From assembly GCA_944990035.1 (NCBI GenBank), contig CALYLX010000139.1, forward strand, positions 62,001 to 126,000: a stretch of DNA of 64,000 nucleotides, read 5' to 3'. Made by a program: the position numbers and the translations under genes. Shown piece by piece: positions 11,306 to 21,121 of this stretch (the stretch's first letter is position 1; each line of letters opens with the position of its first letter). The stretch is from Clitopilus passeckerianus (taxonomy: Eukaryota > Basidiomycota > Agaricomycetes > Agaricales > Entolomataceae). The notes under the pieces were generated by a model. It had not been told where the DNA came from. It made no database searches and saw only the letters and a list, made by a program, of their open reading frames with translations.

Positions 11306-12896
11306 ATGGGCAAGAGTAGCGCGCAGAAAAAAGCATCCCCCGCAATTTACGAAACTTTCAAAGGCGGGCAAATCACTGACATCGTCATCCCGTGAGCCTC
11401 TCGTTTCTGGGAATTTAAGATAAAGACAGCTCATTTGATTCATTCAAGAGTTGTAGGGATGCGCGGGAGTGGAAAGAGCTCGGTACGCCTGGTTCTATCT
11501 TTGAAGAGGGTCACATTCGAATCACACCATTTGCAATAGTTCGTCAACCTCCTGCTAGGAACCGAACAGATGAGGGTCGAGCATGGCCTTAGAGTCTGCA
11601 CAGAACACCTCCAGCCTGGAGTCCTGAACGAAATACACGTTTCGCAGATATACCCCCACCTGAACAAACGCCGTGTCGTCATTCTTGATACCCCAGGCTT
11701 TAAAAATAACTGGCCAAGCCAAGCTGAGATATTTCAACGTATCAGGGCTTGGCTAAGAGCGAAGTACGTTTCAATAGACCTATGCATGGTAGCTTTAACA
11801 CGTGGTTTGGAAGCTATTCCGAGGATATGAAACTTGGCGGGATAATTTATCTTCAAAATATCACACATCAACCCGCACAACCCATTACTGACCAACAACG
11901 GCGCGTATTTCAAGAGCTTCTCCATGGCGGCGAGGATATTTTGAAAAGGACCATCCTCGTAACCACGAGATGGAAAGAGGTCAATCCAGACGTTGGGGTG
12001 GAACGAGAAACCACCCTTCAAGAGACGTTCTGGAAATCGATGATTGATCATGGCTCCAGTATGATGAGATCGCACTTTCAACGAAATTCTGACCTCGACG
12101 CCTTGAGATGTATTCTTCGCGAATCGTTCTCGGGCAATCAGGAAGATATTGTCATTGCGTGAGTCTCCTTACCCGTTATATGGGAGTACAAGTGTGGCTG
12201 TTGAGTAGTTTTATAGCGTTTTGGGGAAGACAGGTGTTGGAAAAAGTACCGTACGTCGTTGCTTCAATCCATGACGGAGTTGAAGATTTCTGAATTTAAC
12301 ATCCAATGCGATAGTTTATCAACACATTGCTAGGGAGAAAGCGGATGTTTGTTAAACATGCCATGACTTCCTGCCCAATCCAACCTGATTTCGAGATTCT
12401 AAACCTGCCTGGTGCTTCCGGAGCGCATCGTCGCATTGTCATTGTGGACACTCCCGGATTTAGGGACACTTTCGTCAATGATTCTGAGATTTTTCAGCGG
12501 ATTGAGAAAACTTTGTTGTCGTTGTAAGGCGAGATTGCTCACTCTTATAATCAACCACTAACTCGTTTCCGAAGCTATACGAAGGATATGAAGCTATCTG
12601 GCATTATTTATCTTCAAAGCATTTCAGAAAGGAGGATGCCAGGGAAGGCAATAGAGGAGAAGCAATGTGATTTGTTTCGCCGTCTCTGTGGGGAGGACGC
12701 ATCGAAGAAAGTCATTCTGGGGACAGCCGGTTGGGGTGACGTTCCCTTTGTAACCGGAGAAGGTCGTGAAAAAGAACTCAAAGCCATTTTCTGGAAGGGA
12801 ATGCTGAAGGCTGGATCGCGAGTTATGCGTTTTTACCTTGACCAAGCCTCAGCACTAGACATTGTGGGCGCTATTCTTCCTCCTATTTCACTGTGA
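11306..12896 (+). CDS. AIG1-like P-loop GTPase with two tandem G domains
   Basis: Fungal member of the AIG1/GIMAP-like P-loop NTPases; function unknown. Two complete domains lie in one reading frame. Domain 1: P-loop GMRGSGKSS, ILDTPGF (G3), then LGGIIYLQNI. Domain 2: P-loop GKTGVGKST, IVDTPGF, LSGIIYLQSI. Proposed exons: 11306-11391, 11449-11482, 11540-11763, 11814-12158, 12217-12250, 12315-12523, 12575-12896. The two domains have introns at the same places, so one arose by duplication of the other. At the position of the guanine-recognition motif (T/N)KxD the domains read TTRW and TAGW, with no Asp, so GTP specificity is not assured. No membrane anchor was seen. It is followed by two related genes on the same strand. 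Confidence 0.8.
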
Positions 12897-13233
12897 AGTA
12901 AAATTTGCACACGTTGGCACAAACAAACGGAGGGAAGAGAAGCCGGGTCACAGAGAAACCATGGCATCTCGCCTGGTTAACGTTGTTGCAATCGGGACGA
13001 GAACGATCATCTAGGAGGGCAGAATGGCAGCCACATGTTCAGACATACGACGCGACGCATAGACGCCAGAACGTGTTTCAGATCTGCAAGCCAGTACCTG
13101 ACTCGAGAAAAGGAAACGCGAGTGTTGCACTGGGTGCGCATTCGTTATGCAACGGTGCGCAAGCCTTAAAGGGGCGATCTTGGATTCATTCTTCGTAGAT
13201 AGTGTTCAGTCTCTCAGCAACCGAAGAATCGAC
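12897..13233. other. Intergenic between the first two GTPase genes
   Basis: About 340 bases. A short open frame (12905-13198) shows no family resemblance. It probably holds the promoter of the next gene, though an unseen 5' exon is possible. Confidence 0.35.
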
Positions 13234-14377
13234 ATGGGTTCGCGTAAAGCAAGCCTGAGACGCCTCCTCTCAAGAACTAGAAGGCCACCTTTTCAAGTTG
13301 GTAACGATGACAAGTTTGTTGGCCGTGCTTCAGACATTATCATTCCGTCAGTGCGTTCGGCTTATCGAAATTGTCACCAACTGATAAAACTTGCAGGGTG
13401 ATGGGAATGACAGGTGCTGGAAAGAGCACGGTATGTCTCGTCTGAATGGCCAGTTTCACTCTAATTTCACCTCAATAGTAGTTCATCAACGCCGTATTGG
13501 GCACGCCTGGAGCGATGGTGGTTGGACATCGCATGGTGTCCTGCACACGCGAAGTTCAATGGAAAATCTTGGATCCAGAAGTTGTGGCAAAAATATGTCC
13601 CCTTTTTCCAGATAGGCGTGTCATCATGGTAGATACGCCAGGCTTTGGCGACGCCTATGTAAATGACCTCGATATTCTCCGGACAATTTCGACATGGCTT
13701 GCTGCAAGGTAAGCGTTTGGTCGTGCCTCTGCTCTAATGTCGCTCAATTTTTCTGAAGATATGCGAGTGATATAAAGCTTGGTGGGATTGTCTATCTCCA
13801 TGATATTACCGTGACGAGAATGGACCACGCTGGGACATTAAACCTTAAAATACTCAAGCAGCTCTGCGGGAGAGGTGCGCTCAAACGAGTCATCCTCGGA
13901 ACAACCAAGTGGGAAATTTTTAACTTAGAGACGGGTGAAGATCGGGAAAGCGAGCTTAGAGAGAGCTTTTGGAGGGGTATGATAGCATCAGGATCTCGAG
14001 TTATGCGATTCCAGGGGAAAGCAGACTGCAAGTCAGCGCGCGATATCTTGGGAGAGATCCTTTCGCACGTCATCATTCAGTCGGAAGAGGGGGTTTTGAA
14101 GATTCAAAAAGAGATAGTGGATTTACGCAAAGACATTCCAGAGACCGGGGCAGGACGAGCACTTTGCAAGGCTCTTGAAGAAATTCTGGCCAGTTGCAAA
14201 AAGCACCACGATCTCAGGGCAAATGCGACTGATGGTGTCGCTGATTACGCAGACGATGCTTTATGCGTAGAGCTAGCAAAGGCAGCGGCACAAGTGAAGG
14301 AACTACAAGAGGAGATACGAGCGTTGAAACTCTCGCCGTTGAGTAAACTGCTCAACTTGATTGGAGTTTATATTTAA
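13234..14377 (+). CDS. AIG1-like P-loop GTPase with C-terminal coiled coil
   Basis: Single-domain relative of the preceding gene. Proposed exons: 13234-13346, 13397-13430, 13482-13708, 13759-14377. The N terminus is basic (SRKASLRRLLSRTRR). The domain shows ASDIIIPVMG leading into P-loop GMTGAGKST, G3 VDTPGF, LGGIVYLHDI, and TTKW where (T/N)KxD would be expected. After the G domain, from about residue 250, there is a heptad-like helical region rich in Leu, Lys and Glu (QKEIVDLRKDI, KALEEILASCKK, VKELQEEIRALK), as in GIMAP-type proteins where such helices support self-association. The neighbouring genes share its intron pattern, pointing to tandem duplication. Cellular role unknown. Confidence 0.8.
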
Positions 14378-14556
14378 TCACCTATTACTAGTATTGGGCC
14401 ATTCTGCTTCCGAAATTCCGATTCATGCCTCAGTTGATCTTATTTGTTGTTAATAAGACACGATCGATTCGTCCGGGAATGACCCATCGTTCGCTGTCTG
14501 AAGCTCATGATTTAGATTAAACATCATCCTAACCGTATTTTAATGTATCTAAGGCA

Positions 14557-14853
14557 CTAGACTGCGCCGAACGGCACCACTGAATCTACGGGGGCGAGTT
14601 GGGGGCGAAACTCCCTATCATCACGGGCCCAGGCTTCACACCACGCTTCATCCACGGTTTCGCCCAGCCATTTGGGTTGGCAATCCATCAAGGTCACACG
14701 TGCACCTATATTGAGTCTACCATATCGAGCTTGCTGCACCCTAAACTCATACTTCCAGGAAAATGCGGTCGGATAAAACTGAGGAGGTAGATCTGAAGTA
14801 AGGTGTTTGGATTTCATGCTCCTGGTAGCGATGAAACATGGCGGGGAGAACAT
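14557..14853 (-). CDS. Small open frame of unknown nature
   Basis: A 98-codon frame on the minus strand from an ATG at 14853 to a stop at 14557, between two GTPase genes. The end (ARVTLMDCQPKWLGETVDEA and then a Trp- and acid-rich stretch) has a protein-like composition, but I recognise no family. It may be a small gene, the last exon of one, or a relic. Confidence is low. Confidence 0.25.
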   Translation of the reverse strand: MFSPPCFIATRSMKSKHLTSDLPPQFYPTAFSWKYEFRVQQARYGRLNIGARVTLMDCQPKWLGETVDEAWCEAWARDDREFRPQLAPVDSVVPFGAV

Positions 14854-14946
14854 GTGGTTGCGGGTACAGTGCAAGGAGCGTCTCTCGTAGCCTTGAAAAG
14901 GGCAAGGCAAATTTCAGTATGTTGACTCCTTCAAACCTGCTTTAGG

Positions 14947-15908
14947 ATGCTGGCTTCGAAGCGTAGTAAAAGCTATCCGCCCATCGAGAGAAATAAATCA
15001 TTCCCAAGGGGACCATTCGTTGGTAAAGATGCGGATATCGTCATTGGGTAAGTCACCACAAAATTAGGATTGGCTTCCGCTTATATTGCCTCTAGAGTCA
15101 TGGGAAAGGCTGGAGCGGGGAAGAGCACTGTACGTTCTCGTCACCGACAGACACACGGTCACTATACTGAAGGACGATTGGTTAGTTCATTAACGTTTTG
15201 ACGGGAGGTCAATGTATGGAGGTCGGACACGGCCTTAAGTCCCAAACGAGCACCCCACAGGCCCAAGTAATCGACCAAGCCTTCCTGTCGGACGAATATC
15301 CGGATCTATTCAATCGTCGCGTTGTGATTGTGGACACACCTGGCTTCGATTTGTATGACGAAGATCCAAAAAGTCTCAAGACAATCAACCGATGGCTTGC
15401 TTCAAAGTGAGTCCAATCGATCTATTTCATCGAATTTAAAGCTGAACCAACCAATAGATATAGCCCCAATAAGAAGTTGAATGGGATCATCTATTTGTGT
15501 GATATCAGTTCGTCACGGTTCGGTATGGGTAGTCGAGATTACGAGGACGTCTTCAAGGAACTTTGCGGCACGGCGGCTCTTCGCATGGTAATCCTGGTCA
15601 CCACATTCTGGGGTTCTGTCCCCAAGAATGCGGGGCTTGAGAGAGAACGATTCCTGAAAAGCGATCTCTGGAATGGGGTAATCGAGTTGGGTGGCCAGAT
15701 TCTGCGCTTCGAGCGTGCAGATCGGTTGGAGGCAGAGTCGATTCTACGAGAGGTACTGACTGAGGTTCTCAGAACGCAATCGCCAAGGTCACTAGGGGCA
15801 GCCGCGCTTGAGGAGACTCCAACCAGCCTGTTCTGTGGGCTATGGCTTGGGATATTACGCGGACATCGGCACAGGAGGAGGCCGCCCCGAAGAAGCCAGA
15901 CGTACTAG
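14947..15908 (+). CDS. AIG1-like P-loop GTPase, third member of the cluster
   Basis: Proposed exons: 14947-15047, 15096-15129, 15186-15406, 15458-15908. The features match its neighbours: DADIVIGVMG into P-loop GKAGAGKST, IVDTPGF, LNGIIYLCDIS, and TTFW in place of (T/N)KxD. The frame closes soon after the domain with a basic, unstructured tail (RGHRHRRRPPRRSQTY). The other two frames are also open across 15808-16066, so the true C terminus is uncertain; a small intron or a frameshift near 15780-15880 could give a longer helical tail like that of the second gene. Function is unknown; it belongs with the cluster by sequence, strand and intron positions. Confidence 0.75.
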
Positions 15909-16291
15909 ACTGTATTCAAATTCTTGGTCTTGGATCAGGCCGGAATACAGTATTGAACTTTCAATATACTATGTTGTTCAAGTTATTAGGACTTCGATGT
16001 GTTCGAGTCTTGAAGGCCCTCGTGAATTTTGTAGGTAACACCACAAAGTTGGCTTCTACGTTGTAGTAGGGATAAAAGGGTATTCAATGTGAGTTGAAGA
16101 ATCCTAGCACCAGAGGTGATCGTTGATGACTCAGCCCTACATCGGCAAATTACCAGAAACTCGGCATACACCGACGGCAGCCCCAAACAACCAACAACTA
16201 TACAGCTGATCTCCAAACCTTATTTCCCCTTAACCGGACGACACCAACACCACCGTACGCAAGTCGCCGCACGCCGCCTCAACAAACTACC
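15909..16291. promoter_or_regulatory. Intergenic, promoter of the eL39 gene
   Basis: About 380 bases. It should hold the 3' UTR of the GTPase gene and the promoter of the ribosomal protein gene. No motif could be named with confidence. Confidence 0.4.
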
Positions 16292-16565
16292 ATGGTGAGT
16301 TACACGGCTTCATTCAACGGAATAGACTGACTAAAGATAATTATCTGCGAATTCAGCCTTCCCAAAAGACCTTCCGCACCAAGCGTATCCTTGCTAAGGC
16401 TTCCAGGCAAAACAGGTGCGTCTCAAATCCTTACAAGAAACAATAACGATCTAATCCATTTAATTGTACAGGCCGATCCCTCAATGGTTCCGCCTAAAGA
16501 CAGACACAAAGATCCAGTACAACGCCAAGCGCAGGCACTGGAGGAGGACTAAGCTCAACATCTAA
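16292..16565 (+). CDS. RPL39: 60S ribosomal protein eL39
   Basis: A 51-residue, strongly basic protein that lines the peptide exit tunnel of the large ribosomal subunit. Exons: 16292-16294 (only the ATG), 16357-16415, 16472-16565. The protein reads [20 protein letters not shown], then [18 protein letters not shown], and ends [11 protein letters not shown], matching the whole family length. An intron directly after the start codon is common in fungal ribosomal protein genes and explains why a simple frame search misses it. Assignment is certain. Confidence 0.97.
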
Positions 16566-17493
16566 ACATTTCCCCTCCTTTACCCTCGATCATCATGTAC
16601 ACACGTTCGTCTTGCGCGGTTTGGACTGCATTGGTAGCGGGGAAGGAAGGTTGGTGGGAGAGTGGGGCGGATTCAAAATTGTTCAATTATTAGAGAGGAA
16701 GGAGGGGAAGGAGAGAATGGATGGAGGAGATCAACCTGCTTGTCCTCGCACCCGTCGTCAAACTGCGCCATACCGCCATATACTGCAATTTCATGTTTTC
16801 CTTTCGAGATTCGATATGCTATGATCCTAGCATGAACGTGGCCATTGTGAGTACCTGAGGTCGTGAGGGTTCCTCTTGAGGATTCAGGGGATTATCCTGT
16901 AGGATCTATCATTGCCAATGCGCTAACTTTCCTGTGATTTTGTTCTGACTTCCCCGCACCCTCTACCGGGTGTGAATATCTTTGAACCACAATGCACGTT
17001 CGCAGCCATTTATCACAGTCTACTAGTCTTAGTTCTTCTTCATGACATGTTTCTGATCGATAGATGGCCCCATTATTCCCTCTGATATCCTCCTGAATAC
17101 CCCACATTCCAACAGAACATCCTTAAATTTCAATAAGGGCTTTTGAGCGTCGGTGGATCCCCCAGCCGACCCCTAACTTTCGATTCGCGAATTTTCCCCT
17201 CATTAGCCGGTCACATGACCCGCCACGAATTCTCCAGCTCAGAAACGTTTGCCATGCGTTCACGTATCCAGTCCTCGTCATCACCCACGCCCGCGTCCGG
17301 TCGAAATTCAAACGAGCTAGCCTTGTGCTTGCTTGCTTTCTCCCTCGTCTGTACTGTATTGCTACCCACTCTGTTCCTGGGGAACTGCGACGGGTGGACG
17401 TATCCCTGAATCACTGCCAGTGTCGGGAATTTATTGCTAGGTCACCTCTGGGTATATCGGTTACGGCACTCTCTCTAGATAAAAGAGTATAAA
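16566..17493. other. Intergenic between eL39 and GET1
   Basis: About 930 bases. A + strand frame (17143-17409) ends in a hydrophobic stretch, and an opposite-strand frame (17211-17414) lacks an ATG. Neither resembles a known family, so I leave both unannotated. GET1's promoter must lie at the right end. Confidence 0.4.
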
Positions 17494-18409
17494 ATGGGCT
17501 TGATATTGGCGATTTTTATGCTGGTCTTTGTGACTGAGCTTATTTCGTGGATCGGGAAGAGTGTTTTGTTGGAGTTGGTGAGTACCATTCTGACTCACGG
17601 AATGTCACCGTATAATTAACATCATTCTCCTAATGCAGGCTTATGCACTCTACCTACGTGTGTTCCACTCAACGCTCGATGCACGCATTAGGAAACTGAA
17701 GACGGAAGTCCTGACGACAAAAAAGGAGCTTCTTGCCACGAGTGCGCAGGACCAATTTGCGAAGTGGGCAAAGCTGAGGAGGAGCGTGGATAAAGGCCTG
17801 GGGGAGCTAGAGAAGCTGAGTGCGTATTCTATTTCCTCCGTCTCAAACCTTACAACAGAAATACTGATTCATGTTTCCGATTAAATAGACTCCGAAGCCT
17901 CCTCGACCAAGACTGCATTCTCACTCAAGTTTAACAGCTTCATCTGGATATTCACTACGGGTCTACAATTCGTTGTGGGGTGGTGGTATCGCAAAGCTGC
18001 GGTGTTCTACCTTCCACCTGGATGGTTTGGGCCTTTGGGATGGTGGTTGGCGTTCCCGTTCGCGCCAAAGGGTGCTGTCAGTGTAGGTGTGTGGCAGTGG
18101 GCGTGTAAGAGGGTGATTAAGATCGGAGAGAGGGTTGTCAAGGATGTATTGGGTACGTGCCCTTTCCTTGAATTCTGTTACGCCTCAGTCTGGTATTCCG
18201 GAGTTCGGGCGCTGAGATTGTTATCCGCTATCTCTATTCAATTCTACTCTGTTCATCTCTACGATTCTACTCTGCTACTTGATGCTGATAGTCGTCCGAT
18301 TTTAGCTCCATCGACGTTAACTCCCGAAGGTGAAAAGAGCGCGACTGCTAGTGGAAGCTCGACTCCAAAAGAGAAGAAAGCTGCACCTGTAGCTGAGCCT
18401 TTGGATTAA
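17494..18409 (+). CDS. GET1: GET1/WRB: ER receptor subunit for tail-anchored proteins
   Basis: Membrane subunit of the Get1-Get2 receptor, which takes tail-anchored proteins from Get3 and inserts them into the ER membrane. Proposed exons: 17494-17577, 17639-17819, 17889-18152, 18305-18409. The layout fits the family: first membrane segment ([20 protein letters not shown]), then a cytosolic coiled coil ([34 protein letters not shown]) that contacts Get3, then two further membrane segments around [17 protein letters not shown] and [14 protein letters not shown]. The C-terminal tail is polar and Ser/Lys-rich. The intron before the tail is 152 bases, unusually long for this window. Confidence is high. 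Confidence 0.92.
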
Positions 18410-18909
18410 CTTATAGAGACTTGTTATGCCTTGCATCGTTGTTTGTATGTATCACTTATTGTGAATAATATATTGACATGGCTTTGCCAAGTAATTGAAT
18501 GAGGCACCGGATGGAACATGTCGACGAACGTACCTCGAGAAGGTTGACGGAGTCGACGGAACTCGGATTCGGAATGGTTCTGGAACAACAAGTGGGGTGC
18601 TGGCAAGTGCACCCTTACGGCACGGCATTCAGCTCTTCACGGCACGGCACAACATTCTCTCTGTAGGACAATACCTAAAAGAAGTGATTCCGACGGAGGT
18701 CGAACTGGAGAACACGGCTACTATGGATAACACGGTGAGAGTTATCAACTGCAAGCGTACAAGTTTCTTCTTTCAGTGATAAGGTGACATGTGAAATTAA
18801 CGGATGAGTGACGTCGCGTCCGGATTCACGGGGAGCCGTCCTAATTTGGAACTCATACATAATTCGTCCAGGATCGAACCCTCGACTCTCTATCTTTCAA
18901 TTCCACACA
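18410..18909. promoter_or_regulatory. Intergenic, promoter of malate synthase
   Basis: About 500 bases with the GET1 3' UTR and the malate synthase promoter. The element CGGCACGGC recurs with close spacing around 18619-18650. A regulatory meaning is possible but unsupported. Confidence 0.35.
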
Positions 18910-20760
18910 ATGGTTCTAGGCGTAAAAGTCCACTCTCGTCAATGCCCACAGGCTCAGGCCGAGCTCTTCACCGACGGCGCTCTCGAGTTCCTCGCTGCTC
19001 TGCACCGCACATTCGAAGCTACTCGCCAATCTCTCCTCGTTGCTCGTGAAGAGGCGCAGAGGAGGTACGATGCTGGCCAGCAGATGGATTTCCCGGAGGA
19101 GACGAAGAGGGTCAGGGAGGAGCTGGGTTGGCTGTGTGCACCCCCTGCTCCTGGCCTTGAGGATAGGAGGGTCGAGATTACTGGCCCGACAGATAGGAAG
19201 ATGGTCATCAACGCGCTGAACAGCGGCGCAAAGACCTTCATGGCTGATTTTGAAGGTGTGTAAAGTGTTGTTGAACATGGGTGCTTTACTGACTTTGGTT
19301 CATTAGATTCCAGCTCGCCAACGTTTGCAAACATGGTCAATGGCCAGGTCAACCTCCGTGATGCCATCAAGCGAACCATCGACTTCGAGGCTGGCGGCAA
19401 GCAATACAAGCTCGCTGCCAATCCTGCCACTCTCATCGTTCGGTATGTTGCCATCCAAGTTCTCTAGTCATCACATCTAATACCTCTCGCAGCCCTCGAG
19501 GATGGCACCTCGACGAACCCCGCCTCACGATCGACAACGCTCCCCTCTCTGGCTCCCTCTTTGACTTTGGTGTCTACTTCTACCATAATGCCAAAGAGCT
19601 CGTCAAGCGTGGCAAGGGCCCCTACTTCTACCTTCCCAAGATGGAGCACTACCTTGAGGCCCGTCTTTGGAACGACGTGTTCCTATTCTCCCAGAGCTAT
19701 ATCAGGATGCAGCATGGCACGATTCGGGCTACCGTGCTGATTGAGACTCTGCCTGCTGCTTTCCAGATGGAAGAAATCTTGTTTGAGCTGAGGCAACATA
19801 GCAGTGGGTTGAATTGTGGACGGTATGCGGATATGTGCGCTTTTTCTCAAAGAGGATAGAACTGACAGGGAGTTTGGGTTGTAGATGGGACTACATCTTC
19901 TCGTTCATCAAGAAACGACGAGCGGATCGCAGTGCCGTCCTCCCCGACAGGAAGGACGTCACTATGACCGTCCCCTTCATGGACGCCTACGTGAAACTTC
20001 TCATCCAAACCTGCCACAAGTTCGTTTCTTTCTTCCCCTTTCCATCAGTAGCATATACTCACCTATTTCTACCTTCAGACGCAAAGTCGCTGCAATGGGT
20101 GGCATGTCCGCCCAAATCCCAATCAAGAACGACCCCCAAGCCAACGAAGTCGCCATGTCCAAAGTCCGCGCTGACAAGCTGCGCGAAGTCACCTCCGGGC
20201 ACGACGGCACCTGGATCGCGCACCCTCTGATCAACCAGATCGCCATGGGTATCTTCAACGAGCACATGCTTGGCCCGAATCAATATCACGTCCTGAGGCA
20301 GGAGGTCAAAGTCAAAGCATCCGATTTGTTGAACTCGACGGTGCCAGGGAAGCTTACGGTGGAGGGCGTGAGGGAGAACGTGAGGTGTTCTCTGGCGTAT
20401 ATGGCCGCGTGGGTAGGCGGGAACGGGTGTATCCCGCTGAACTACCTCATGGAGGACGCTGCTACGGCTGAGATCACGCGTGTGCAGCTGTGGCAGTGGG
20501 TTAAGTACGGGTCAAGGACGGATACGGGGGAGGTTATCACCAAGCAGTGGGTGACGGAGATGATTGAGGAAGGTGCGAAGGAGGTGGCGAGTGGGAAGGT
20601 TGCGGCGGGGGTGAAGGAGGAGGATGTGAGGATTGCGAAGGAGTATCTGAAGGATCAGGTTGGGAGGGAGTGGCCGAGTGAGTTTTTGACGAGTGATTTG
20701 ATGGGATGGTTGGCCGTTAGGGATGGAGTTGAGGGGAGGTGGTTGAGGGCTGCACTGTGA
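18910..20760 (+). CDS. Malate synthase
   Basis: Condenses glyoxylate and acetyl-CoA to malate in the glyoxylate cycle, needed for growth on fatty acids, acetate or ethanol. Proposed exons: 18910-19255, 19307-19442, 19493-19822, 19885-20019, 20079-20760. Hallmarks include [44 protein letters not shown], the catalytic arginine in [33 protein letters not shown], and the catalytic aspartate in [11 protein letters not shown] chose MVLGVKVHS as start because conservation begins there; the frame is open further upstream. The protein ends RAAL, not with the usual peroxisomal SKL-type signal. Identity is firm. Confidence 0.95.
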
Positions 20761-21121
20761 GGGGTTGGGATTTGGACTCACTCTTATGCATTTCCTCACT
20801 ATCGGCCTTGATATCTCTTCATTACTTTCTCTCTGTGCATGTCAACTAGTAACTGCAAAAAGGGACCCTATCTACTAGTGTATGAACGACAATGAACATT
20901 TGATTTCCAAACATCATGCACTTCGCTTTAAAAGTTGAGCTTGGCAAAGGAAATCCACATTTAGGTGCGCGTTGTTTTGGTTTGTTGACGCGTTTGTTAG
21001 CTGGTTTTGAGTTAGAAGTCCATCTGAGCCCAAGCTCAGGTTTGTGGGTATATTGGGTATGCAAGCGTCAACAACGGTAGAGAATGGCTATAGATCCAAC
21101 TTTATTTAGAGCTAAACCCTC
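20761..21121. other. Convergent intergenic region
   Basis: About 360 bases between the convergent stops of malate synthase and the FAD oxidase. It should hold two 3' UTRs. Nothing else was seen. Confidence 0.45.

Noticed and set aside
17143..17414. Overlapping short frames upstream of GET1, one with a hydrophobic segment
   Set aside because: The minus frame lacks an ATG, and neither shows a family signature or convincing splice partners.
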